From Bolinopsis microptera (taxonomy: Eukaryota > Ctenophora > Tentaculata > Lobata > Bolinopsidae): a stretch of 64,000 bases of DNA. Under the pieces are notes generated by a model. It saw nothing but the letters and a program-made list of their open reading frames with translations, was not told the origin of the DNA and did no database searches. The stretch lies in NCBI RefSeq assembly GCF_026151205.1, contig NC_087081.1:11037113-11101112 (forward strand), given 5' to 3'. A program made the position numbers and the translations under genes. Below, piece by piece: positions 23,600 to 38,442 of the stretch. Position 1 is the first letter of the stretch, and the number at the start of each line of letters is the position of its first letter.

Positions 23600-24005
23600 T
23601 TGATATCTCCTAGGCAGCAAAGTTTTAAAAATGTACGTCTTGATAATGATTATTTTTACCTTAGTTTTCCGCCCTCTCCTAACTATGTAAACACAGAGAA
23701 AGCTTTTAGTCACTGTGCAGTTAAAGTATTTAATTCCTTGCCATACGACATAAGATCAGCTGAGTCAGTTACATCTTTCAAGACCAAACTTAAAACATAC
23801 TTCTTTTCTCTAGCATTTGATTGATTTTGCATTTACATAGGTAAAATGAACTTGTCATGTCTAATTTTCAATTAAACTAAGCTCAGTTAATGTAAGAGCC
23901 GCTTTAGAAAGCACTGGAGTTTATCTCCAGGATTAAATTATATCGAGTTATATGATTTAGCTATAAGGCGGTTTATAAATGTTGTATTTATTTATTTATT
24001 TTTAT
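23600..24005 (+). mobile_element. CR1/L2-like LINE, piece 3 of 3 (C terminus and 3' UTR)
   Basis: The frame broken at 15185 resumes here (LISPRQQSF) and ends at a TGA near 23822 after FNSLPYDIRSAES and FKTKLKTYFF, the conserved end of CR1/L2 pol. The 3' UTR has a short hairpin (CACTGGAGTTTATCTCCAGG) and ends with GGCGGTTTATAAATGTTG plus a TATTTATT-type tail, as in CR1/L2 elements. Confidence 0.85.
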
Positions 24006-24543
24006 ATTACTGATAAACTCTCAGGATATAAATAAGGGCTAAGTGAATATATTGAAATTTGAATGATCGAAATGGTGCATTCTGCAAAGAGCAACTATGA
24101 AAAATTAAAATGTGAATTTACTGAATATTTTGAAATGGCTGCAACCCTACCAATTTTGTTAAGAGAGGATTCATGAAAACCAATTCAGTAACAACCAATC
24201 AGGATAAATTATGGCGAAGATAAAAAGTATGTCACATACATACAGAGTAGACTATAGAGGTATGAAGCATATGAAGGTTAGAAAACATAAAAAATCAGTA
24301 TGGATGAGGACTCCATATCAATGAGGATTCCAAAAAACATAGTTGATGATCAAATTACGCATCGAAACAATTAACTAAATAGATTGATTAAGGAAATCAG
24401 AAATTCAACGTTAATGCTAACATACTGATGAATATTCCCCTAAAAAAATGAACTATTTTGCTTCAGCGCTAGATTTTCATACTACGGTGTACATTTTTTT
24501 AAATCGAGTAAAAATGTTTCGAACAGTATACAGATAATATCAG
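24006..24543. other. AT-rich intergenic sequence
   Basis: Between the LINE 3' end and the RLE-element fragments. No gene, RNA or clear repeat seen. Confidence 0.5.
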
Positions 24544-24852
24544 TCACTTTTGGACTGGGCTTGAGTGTAGAAAACCCTTACATCTGTGAATGCCCTGTCC
24601 AGCGGCGACCAGAATGATCTCGCACTGATGTCCAGTATTGCACCATTGTCTATTTGTTCCATTGGATAGTTTAAGTGTGTGAGGAACGGAGAGAAACTGA
24701 GGTTCTGTTTCAACATTTTTGTAAACAGTGGTTAGGAGTTCAGCTATTGTATCTCTGAGTGTATTGTGTCTAAATGAAACGCGTAATCCGATTTTGCAGG
24801 TTAGAGTATCAGTATGATAATTCTTATTGTTATTTTTTTGAAAACTGGCCAA
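24544..24852 (-). pseudogene. Fragment of an RLE-type retroelement pol (C-terminal region)
   Basis: The translation has RHNTLRDTIAELL and then, after a frameshift, DISARSFWSPLDRAFTDVRV, a block I recognise from C-terminal endonuclease-like regions of retroelement proteins in cnidarian and other invertebrate genomes. It is frameshifted, lacks both ends and cannot be functional. Family identity is from memory of the motif, not from a search. Confidence 0.55.
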
Positions 24853-25179
24853 AGGCCTAAATATTACATGTGGAGTGAGCTATGTGCCTCGCCGGGCGAA
24901 AGTAGTGGAAGTCCTTGCTGTACGGCAAGTTAAACAAGGAACTGAAACTACTAGGTTCCGTTCAGGCTCAACTCTACACCCATGTCAATATGTTCATTAT
25001 ATGCAAGCGCAAGCCTCTTGATTATATCAATCAATTACAATTCATTAACATTACCAATATTAAAAACTGTCCAAAATATCTAAGAAAGTATTCTCTAGCC
25101 AAAGGGCTCAATATTTAAATATAAATCTTCAATATTGTCTGGTTTATGTCGCAACTTGGGCCCTCTGTCCCCCCTTATA

Positions 25180-25455
25180 TATTATCGAAATAACTGTTGT
25201 CTTTAATACCTCAAAGCGCAAGCGCTTTCTAAGATATGTAACTGAGTCTGAATATCGCTGACCCGTTGGAGATTCCATCTTTTGTGCAAGCTTTTTAATC
25301 AAGCGTTGCGCTTCGACTCCCATGCCTCCTGTTGTGGAGAAAACTAAAGGTGTAAAGCCTAAAGGAAGCTTTTTCCAATTCTAAGACCCTTGCATTATAT
25401 GCTCTTTTCATCTCAGTCTCGTGAGCCAAATACATCATAGGAATTGGTTTAGCTG
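25180..25455 (-). pseudogene. Second fragment of the same retroelement type, out of order
   Basis: The minus strand encodes MKRAYNARVLELEKASF and, one frameshift on, TPLVFSTTGGMG and RYSDSVTYLRKRLRFEVL, the segment that normally follows the 24.5-24.85 kb block. Here it lies upstream of it on the same strand, so the two pieces are rearranged or come from two copies. Confidence 0.55.
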
Positions 25456-25916
25456 CGTTATTAGAAAGTTGGATTGTAGCGTGTTACTTAATTTGTTATA
25501 TTAATCTATTGCTAGGGGAAAATTATTCAAACAATATACACATAATATAGCAATGACCCTTTTTTTTCATTTTTTTTTTCATGACCCTATATGCTATATA
25601 AAAATTCTTTAAAAATGGTACAAATTTTAAAAACTGAGGTATTAGTCTATTGCTTGCGATTTTATTTTTGGCTCATGTCCTGTTTAGGAAGCTGGAAAAA
25701 AGCACCGCGCACATGAACGGGTGATACTTGTAATCGATTTCAGATTTGGACTCGACGAGTCCAAATCGACGCGCGTTTTCATTCTTGGTAGGTTATAAAC
25801 CTTCAATATGCGTGCCAGGTTGTAGAACTTCGCCGTTTGCGTTATCAATCAAGCCCGGTAATGTCGTACTCGATCAAGCCAGGTAATGTATTGTAGGTTT
25901 CGATTTATAACATAGT

Positions 25917-25974
25917 TTGTAGCGCGATGCACTACTGGGTCGCGCGCGCATCAAATAATGCTTCTCGCAACCAC

Positions 25975-26022
<48 letters not shown>

Positions 26023-27220
26023 TCAACTTGTGAAACAAGCGCGTCACGCAGTACGCGTATACACATGGCTATGTAAAGGATGGCGTCGTTGCTTCTCCAG
26101 GAGGAAAATTTAAGTTTTGAGCTATTTATCGCAAAAAGTTTCATTTTGGGCCAAATAAAAGTTTGCAACTTTAACTTTGCAAATTCATGTCTTCTGATTG
26201 GCTGGATTGTGTTGTGAAAATTGACGGATGTTACACGTTTAAGTTTCTTCGAAGTATCGCGCGCGCGCTTTCTTCTTCACTTGTCCGAGGAAAGTGGGCT
26301 ACAAAGTCAAAAGTAGCACACGCCGCGCGGGCTAATTCATTAATCATTAACAATGGACAACATGTTGACCATTGTTAATGATCTGGCCCGGCGCGCGCTA
26401 CTTTGTAGCACTTGCCATAACATTTCCAATTTCGAGAAGAAAGCGGCACGCGCTACTTCGAAGAAATTTAGACGAGTAACATCCGTCAAACAACATGTGA
26501 AGCTGCACTGGCTAGGGTTTATTTAGAAAATATATATATATATAAATATATACCGGTTTTTTTGTCATACGTTGTATGACCCGCCGCGCACGAAGCTCCC
26601 CCTGTATCCCCTGTACCATAGTGAAACGACCGTGGGGGTCGCAACTTGACATACGTTGCATGCCACTTTTCGCGCGCCGCCGGTGGATACGAAACATGTA
26701 TCAAGTCGCAACGTGATACAAGGTTTTTTGCAAAATGTCGTCTCGTAAATTTAAAATTAGCTCCCCAGGAGCTTGTCGCGCAATTTAATAATGTAGTATC
26801 TAGTAATGCTCTACTACTACTACTACTGGGTTTTATCGGTAGATCGGCGAGATGCGCCATTAGACTGCAGACTGGGCCTCGCCGAGCTTCGAAAGATTTG
26901 ACATACGTTGCATGCCACTTTTCGATACGAAACATGTATCAACGAAAGATTGACATCGTGAATCAATCCAGGAGCACAATTTGTGAAGACGTAAATTTTG
27001 AGTTATCTATGAAAAGTTTTAATTTTGATTTTTATTTGGACCGAATAAAAGTTCGCAACTTTAATTTTGCGAATTCCTGTCAAGTGCTGATCCTTTGATT
27101 GCGGAATTGCGTTACGTGTTGATTCACGATGTCAATCCTTCGCATCTCGCCGATCTGCATACGTGGTTGCGAGAAGCATTATTTGATGCGCGCGCGACCC
27201 AGTAGTGCATCGCGCTACAA
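25917..27220. mobile_element. Inverted-repeat element with perfect 58-bp termini
   Basis: TTGTAGCGCGATGCACTACT begins a 58-bp terminus whose exact inverse ends at 27220. The interior holds AT microsatellites (25977-26021), direct repeats (26107-26190 and 26990-27090; 26641-26700 and 26897-26945) and an internal CpG-rich hairpin (26218-26495). No transposase ORF was found. Target duplication is not clear. Confidence 0.7.
26218..26495. repeat. CpG-rich imperfect hairpin
   Basis: The arms GACGGATGTTACACGTTTAA and its inverse near 26470-26490 enclose GCGCGCGC-rich sequence and a central CAATGGACAACATGTTGACC palindrome. It is probably a nested foldback unit within the 25.9-27.2 kb element. Confidence 0.6.
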
Positions 27221-28020
27221 CGTTACGTGCTGCTTGAACATTGGAATACGTCACTAGTCAGATCACGCATGCAATCACTATGTAACCTAATTTCGCGCGA
27301 GAACTCAAACCGGCTGTTAAAATAAATAAAAAAGCACCTTTACTGTTTACTTTTACTTTTAGCGAGCCCGCCAGCCGGTAAGGTTTTCTAGCTGGACCGC
27401 GCGCATTTTGATGCTTGCTAGTTTACTTTGTGTTAAGTTTAACGGGTGATACTCTTAAAAAATATGTCTCAAATTATTACAGAATCCATTAACGGGTGAT
27501 ACTCGTAAAATATTTGATTCAAATATTAAGACCGTCGACGAGTCCAACTACCGGCGCTCGTTTTGGTATATAATTATATACGGATACCTATAGTTATAGG
27601 TATTAGGTAGGTTATAAACCTACAAGATCCATGCTTAAACTAAAAGTTAACATATTGGCCGTATGTTGACCGTTTGTTAGGTGTTCAGTAATGGTAAACC
27701 TGGCTGCATACGTAAAAGTGCTAAATCTCAATGCCCAAGTCACACGGTGAATTAATATAAAAGCTAAAGCTAATTTATAGTTATAGCCGATCAGAGCAGG
27801 ATTTAGGTTTTAGTTACACACTTACACTGTACTCGTGTACAATTGACGATTATATTAAATATGCTCTACTTCTAGCATAAAATAAAATCCCTATATTTAA
27901 TTGAGATTCGAGTCTGAACGAAATCAACTGTTACGGGAATGTAAAAAATCCATAAAATATACTAATAATTGAAACATTTAAATTTTATACTGATTTTCGG
28001 ACTTTTAATTTTATGTTTAA
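27221..28020. other. Repeat-derived intergenic stretch
   Basis: It contains AACGGGTGATACT and GTAGGTTATAAACCT units that also occur near 25710-25800, so it flanks and partly mirrors the preceding mobile region. No gene seen. Confidence 0.4.
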
Positions 28021-28024
28021 ACGT

Positions 28025-28462
28025 TTATTGTGTTGGTGCCCCATTGTTCCAAAGTTCTGCAAGATCTCCCATGGTGTAGTTTCTTGAAGACAACTCCCTG
28101 AGCCGGTGTATAACGACACAGACGCCGCTCACCCAGAAAAAGAACAACAATCCCCACAGCAGACGACTCAACAGGGGGTTTCCTAGCAGACTTTCCTCGC
28201 GAGGGGAGATCCGTGAAGAGGGGGAGGTCTTCTGGTTGCCTAGCAACTTACGCATCTTGTAGTGTGGGTTAATGGACCGACGGTATAACCGCGATCCTGA
28301 TCCTGTCAATACGACGGCTGACGAGAAGTTGCGTGATTTATTACTTGATATGCCGTTCAATGTTCTGCAGTTTTTTGCGGCGAATTCAGTATTTTGTGCG
28401 TCTTCGTTCATGTCTAGAAGCATTTTCTCCTCATCGTCAGTCAGTTCTTCCAAAATTGCCAT
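28025..28462 (-). CDS. Small single-pass membrane protein, unrecognised (145 aa)
   Basis: An uninterrupted ORF begins at the ATG at 28462, 17 nt after a good acceptor (TTTTTTCAG), suggesting a 5' UTR intron. The N terminus is acidic (LTDDEEKMLLDMNED), the middle is Ser/Arg-rich, and residues about 96-118 are one hydrophobic helix (LLWGLLFFFWVSGVCVV) followed by a basic, probably luminal or cytosolic, tail. The stop codon TAA is part of an AATAAA polyadenylation signal (28024-28029), which supports a real gene end. No family was recognised. The alternative is a chance ORF, but the polarity of its features argues against that. Confidence 0.55.
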   Translation of the reverse strand: MAILEELTDDEEKMLLDMNEDAQNTEFAAKNCRTLNGISSNKSRNFSSAVVLTGSGSRLYRRSINPHYKMRKLLGNQKTSPSSRISPREESLLGNPLLSRLLWGLLFFFWVSGVCVVIHRLRELSSRNYTMGDLAELWNNGAPTQ

Positions 28463-28688
28463 GATAATTTGAAATGGATCTGAAAAAATGTTAACAAGTT
28501 ACTGGATATGTATGATTTATAACAAGCCTGTGAATGAAGCTGAATGCTTTCAGTTTCACTCACGGAACGAACCCCCCCTTGATCCAGTCCTATAATTTCA
28601 CTTAGCACTTAGGCTCTCGAAGTAACCGTCTGATTGATAAAAATGATAATAATAATATGGTTTAGGTTAGACATTAGAGTTACAGCTA

Positions 28689-30292
28689 CCTTATTTATTT
28701 AATGTCCGGACCTTATTTGGACGGACATTAAATGAACGGACATAATTATGAACTGACATTAATATGAACGCTAGAAGGCACTCAAAACCATCAAAAATCC
28801 GAATTTTTTTCATTTTTTTAAACGTTTTTTTATTCCAGAAAATGATTTTTAAATCCATTTTTTATACAGTAAGTAAGAAAAGCAGTCGTTAAGCAGTAAA
28901 AATGTTAAAAGATGTGTACATGATCAGTGTTTAATATCGCATATCATCTTCATCAATTGGGTTTTCGTGCATGAAATAGTTCAACTTCAACGTTAAAAAA
29001 TTAACCTTTAAAATTAACCAACGTTGGCCTATAAAACGTTTAAGAACTTTTCATTCACAATCTAAAATTAAATACAACGTTAAAACGCTGTTCAATTTTA
29101 AACGTTGCTCATATCAATTGGTTCATCTTTTTGGGCGTTCTTGTAGTGTTTTGTATCCCAGTTTCGACGTCTTTTCAGTTTCAACGAGTAAGCTAGAAAC
29201 TTGATCTCTATTAATTCCAGACTTTCATAATGATCATTAGGCTCACAACAGCTGGAATAAAATAAGTTAACCTTCTTTCTGGCTCACTTGTGGGCTGCTT
29301 CAGAAGGCTATACTATATATAACTGTTTAATTGAATAATTGGAAGAGAATTCCATCAGGCCTAGCTGAACCAAGCGGGGAGTTGATACACCTTTCAGAAG
29401 CAAGAGCCACTTTGGTCTACTTGCTGTGAGGTGTCTCAGCTACGCCTACATGGGTTGGGGGTCCCCCCTTTTCTTTTCTTTTTGGCTTTGCTGTTTGGTC
29501 TGCACTGATCACCATTATTTAGGACTCGACATGATTTAGTGTTTTACAGTGTGGGAGCTTGGGAGTAACTCTTAGAGGGAATATCTTCGATAAGATTTGC
29601 AAGGGTTTTGCTTGACCGTCCTTTTTCCAGTTCCCGCTCTCATTAGCTATTCATCAAGAGCGCTTTTTCCATGGGATTTATTTTCGTTGACTCACATATT
29701 GCGTAGTCTGAACTCTGATAGTGATATCATTGTGGTAATTTAATTTACCAAAGCTGCAAGATTTTGCAGTTTTGAATTCCCGGGTGCAGATAATTATACA
29801 GACTTAAAATAGAATTAAAGTCGATGTACCAAGCGCTTAAGGGCCGTTGCAATCTATAAATCAATTTTATATTCGAGAAACTCTTTTGTCTCGTCTAATA
29901 GACAATTTCATTGGCAACACGATTTACCGTAATATATGTAGAGGCTGGAACAAGTTTGTAATGTTGGCGGGGACTAGCTCATGAACTATGTTGTTGAGTG
30001 CCATAATTTCGTTGACTTTTTCCGCAAAGTGCCCCTTGAAAACATCATATACTAGTAGAGTTTTCTGTGCCTCCGGCAGACCAAGGAGAACCTTTCCGTC
30101 GTTAACTTACGGCACAATAAAGTTCTCATAGTTGTCATATTCTGGACAAGAAGTTCGAATTTTTGAAAAAAATGCAACGGACTTTAACTTGGACGGACCT
30201 TAAATGAACGGACTTTATTCGAACGGACATTGAGATGAACGTTAAGGCCTCTAGCGTTCAATTAATGACCGTCCAAAGAAGGTCCGATAAGG
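28689..30292 (-). mobile_element. Decayed Tc1/mariner-pogo-type DNA transposon
   Basis: The ends are inverted CCTTAT...GGACC...TTTGGACGG sequences flanked by TA (28687-28688 and 30293-30294). The interior (about 29840-30105, minus strand) encodes LVYDVFKGHFAEK and VPANITNLFQPL, the segment around the second catalytic Asp and the FQPLD-like motif of CENP-B/pogo DDE transposases. Stops and frameshifts follow, so it is dead. Terminal similarity is imperfect. Confidence 0.55.
29107..29257 (-). other. Exon-like open segment of unknown origin
   Basis: After an acceptor (TTTTATTCCAG, minus strand) a 50-codon frame with charged, plausible protein sequence (KFLAYSLKLKRRRNWDTKHY) ends in TAA. It sits inside the decayed transposon, so it may be a transposase C-terminal exon rather than host coding. 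No partner exon was found. Confidence 0.3.
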
Positions 30293-30504
30293 TAGTTAAA
30301 TAGGGTTAGGTCGGTGAAAATACGTGCAGCCAAAGTAAATCGATAGCAGATTGTATTCCTAGTGAAATACCACAACGGCGAATCTGTGGAGAGTGGGAGA
30401 AAACAGAAATATAGGAAACCAGCAAGAAAGCCGCAGAAGGTACCCCAGTAAATGTAGACGCCGAAATGAGAGTACCCGTGCAATTTAAAATATTCAGAAC
30501 TCAT

Positions 30505-31017
30505 AAGCTGCCCTCTGACAGCCGTTCACCATATCGATGTCAGGTTTAATGCATTTTCGGGTATTACTTCACGTTTGATAGTATTATTATCATTTATCAA
30601 TTACGTAGAAGAACGTGTCATATGTATAAATCGTGGCAGTGGATGAATGCTAAATTATCAATCTTCCAGCTGCCAATCAGTCATTTGACAATCACATCAT
30701 ACATTTTTTCATTCACCACCGGAGACACGACGGATTAAAAATTCTCAATGCTAATCTTAGACAAATTAAAACGAATAGATTAAAAACTACTGGTTATCAG
30801 TATAATCCGTATTATGTTATAACATACGCAGTAATTGTAAAAATTAACATATTTTGTGAAACAAACCTCTGCAATTAATGTTATCAACTCAAGTTCATAA
30901 CTATAATATTCTGATTTAACAGTTAACAACCTAACTTAAAGGATCGTTTTTTAAAGCTTCTCGATAAAAAACAGCTCTTCACTTAACGCAACTGATTTCT
31001 TGAACAAAATAGCAAAT
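30505..31017. other. AT-rich spacer, includes 3' UTR of the Ig-domain gene
   Basis: No coding or structural feature recognised apart from being downstream of the minus-strand Ig gene stop at 31018. Confidence 0.4.
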
Positions 31018-35289
<4,272 letters not shown>

Positions 35290-36564
35290 TCTGCAATTAT
35301 CGCGAGGACTCCGTAAGAAAACAGAAATTACTGAGCCAAAATTCTAAACCATGATTCAAGCTGTCTCTAGAAGCTGAATAATGATTACTATAACACTCTC
35401 AACGATATGACGTCTTCTAAGTAGCATTAACTATGGACAAGATTCTTACAGAAAAAGGGCGAGGTAAGGGTAATACAACTGACAGACTGCATGCAGCACA
35501 ATATAAAGAAATGTCACTGCTAAGCCACCCTCACCCCCGCTTATTATTGGAGACTTTGCAGATTATTACACGATGTCATATGATGCAGCAGGGGTGTAGT
35601 TATTGGATGTTAGCCAAATAATTTCTCAATATGAATTATAGGGGTTTAAATTCTGATCAATGGTACTGGTTCTATAATGAGAACCTAATGAGCGTTAATA
35701 CGCTGATTACAAGATTATGTGAATCCAAAAGTTGTGAGTTTTGCAACTGACTGACAAGTTCTGATTTTTAAAAGCTGGATTATTACAACGTGACCTTGAC
35801 TAATTGAGCGTGGCACAGTTAAACCATTTTCAGGCCACAAGTGACTTTCGCTTTCCGAAATTCCGCGGATAACCAAGAATTTCTTAGCTGAGACTCATGA
35901 TATTTTTGTAACGCCTGGCAGACAATTTCCGAAATTATTGGAATTATTTTCTGCCTGCAGGATAAAGTCTTACAACTACAAGTGGTTAACCGAATGATTT
36001 GCACTTATCATTTTGTTCTGTAAGTTTAGAGCGGGTTATTTAGTTAGTACGCTACTTTACTAACCACAAATTGGACAATTTTGTCTGTGACTTGAAAGTT
36101 ATTGTGATAATACTGTTTACATATTGGTGATTATATGTTTACATTATTGAGTATTAGTCGACATATAACCAGGTAACTCAATAACTATAAAATCAGCTAA
36201 ATTTATCCAGCTTCGCCGAAAAAACACTCATTATCGTGCCAATTACACTCAATAGCTAAGTTGCTGTTATTAAGTTTTAAGAGAGAGTTAAATGTGTGAG
36301 TGAAAATAGTTAAATTGAGGTTTGTGTAACCATGTCTCACTCTCTACATTGATGATGGTAAATGTTACATTTTATTGCTGTTGTTAATTTATTTTAATGG
36401 CTTTATAGTTGTTTCGATTGATGCTTTCGATCTGTAATTTTCAAGATTTCAACAGACTTATAAAGCTAATAAGTGAAAGAAACTTTCACCCTGCAACCGA
36501 CTTGGAACATCGTATACAGAAAATATAGCAAGAAGCGTTTAGAATCTGCAATTCTGTTCAGACC
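35290..36564. other. Divergent intergenic region
   Basis: It lies between the starts of the minus-strand Ig gene and the plus-strand membrane-protein gene, so it should contain both promoters. No TATA box, repeat or additional gene stood out. Confidence 0.45.
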
Positions 36565-38442
36565 ATGGTGGAAAAGAAAAGAAACCCTCTCGTGAAATTT
36601 TGTAGAAGGTTCTTCTGTACAGTTACCACCGTGAGTAATTACATTTTATTAGCTTTATATGTGATAAACCTTGTATGTTTATCCAATTTCTTCGTTCCTA
36701 GAGCCAATCAGTTGTAATATTTTATAACAAAATGACTATTTTCAGATGATAAGCTTTATAACACTCTGTCTGACTGTTATCTACAACGCTGGAAATCTGA
36801 AAACATTTTTCTTCGAGGTGAACTGAACATCCCTTTAAAGTTTAAAAGCACTATAATATGTTCATTCATTGATCTGATTACCTGGGGACCTCAGGCTATC
36901 ATGTTCATGAGATTAGGCGGAATGACAGGCTGAGCGCGGCCCAGTATGAGTAATGATCTGAATATGATTTATTTAAAATTAACTATGTTGAACCGACTTC
37001 AGTTCAGACCATGGTGGTCCGTACATTGAATTTCAGCCCATCGAATTGTGAGTGGCCAGTAAAATCATTTTACCTTTTCGCAAAACTAAGTTCAGACCGC
37101 AGTAAATGAATTTTAGCTAATTCTTATTCTCAACCCATTTCAGCAATCCTCGCTAGCTCAACCAATGTTCTACATTATAATCTACAGCTCTGTTCTCCTA
37201 ATATGCACCTGCTTACTCTCCCTAACGTTAGTGCTTTCCAAAACTCTCTTTATTTCCTCTTAAAAAATTAATTTTCTAAAAATCTCCGAAATTAAACATT
37301 TCCCAGAATATCCTAATCCTAACTTCTCAATGTTGCAGCTCTGAATCCGATTGTCATACTGTACTACCGTTGTCGTGGTAAATAAGTATTTTAACTTGTA
37401 CTGTGTATCGCCTACCTGCAGAAGCAGTAAAGTTCAAACAGTTCTTGTGTATTTTCTCAAAGTTCATATAACACTTTAGTGTGGTACCGTGTGCGAACCT
37501 GTGGGTTCTAACTACCTGTCTCATGATCTGCAGTTCCGGCTTCATCATCAGCGAGCTATCACAATGTAATTATACTCTTTATTTACTTTAGTAAACTGTA
37601 AATTAACTTTATATAATGCTGTTAACTTTAGCAACTCGTTATATTACGTCGGACAACGAAATACTTTACTTAAAGTCCACATACACTGTGAGACTAAATA
37701 GGCTTCTCCGTTCAAAATGACGCGTTAAAATGTGCCCACGATCCCAGGGCCCAGAGGCTCACATTTGCATATGTGACCCTCAGGGCCCTAGGGGTCATGG
37801 GCATATTACAACGCTTAATTTTCAACCTTAAAACTCAAACTCCCTTTCTTTAAAGAAAAAGAAAAGAAACCCTTTTTTCCCCAGACACCTCAAAGTACGA
37901 CTTGGAAAAGCCAGAGTTTGAGATAGACGGCTACCTGATCACGTGGTTGGTAATGGTGTTCCTGTCAACCTTGCTCTCCTTGATCTGCTGTATCATGGCT
38001 GTTCAGTGTCAGAGACACCTGCTCTATCTGCTGCTAACCAGGTCTGGAAATAGAAATTCTGCAAATGGAAATGGAAATTCGGCAAATGGAGGTGGATATG
38101 GAGGTGGAAATAGAAATGGAAATGGAGGGACTGTTCATTCTGGTGATAGTGGTGCTGCCTATTTTAACCGTGAGTATGATCTAACTATTATATATCTGAT
38201 ATATTGCAGTTTTAATTGCACGAAAAAGAACTTTACTGATTTTCATGAAAGTGTATGACTTTTTATTTTACGATTTTCGAGTCGTAACGTTTATGATTAA
38301 GACCATTTTTGAATCCTCAGAAAACACCAATGGCTTTGTACGGTCATCTGACCTGAACTTGGATCAATTGGGACGAACCCTGCCAAAGTCAAGGATGGGG
38401 ACTTTGAGGGACAGTCATGTGGACTACACAACCTACATGTAG
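36565..38442 (+). CDS. Multi-pass membrane protein, unrecognised (about 222 aa)
   Basis: Exons: 36565-36630, 36746-36817, 37144-37226, 37339-37377, 37885-38169, 38321-38442. Hydrophobic segments are ISFITLCLTVIY, FYIIIYSSVLLICTCLLSL and TWLVMVFLSTLLSLICCIMA; the short LNPIVILYY segment may extend the second. After the last helix come QCQRHLLYLLL and a Gly/Asn-rich tail (NGNGNSANGGGYGGGN) ending in DSHVDYTTYM. This suggests a small three- or four-span protein with a cytoplasmic tail. Splice phases agree except between exons 3 and 4, where the visible donor leaves the frame off by one; either an alternative donor or an assembly error is involved. An AATAAA lies at 38885. No family was identified. 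Confidence 0.55.

Noticed and set aside
30262-30504. 80-codon hydrophobic minus-strand ORF
   Set aside because: Its 3' part reads through the transposon terminus; no splice or family support, so not called as a gene.
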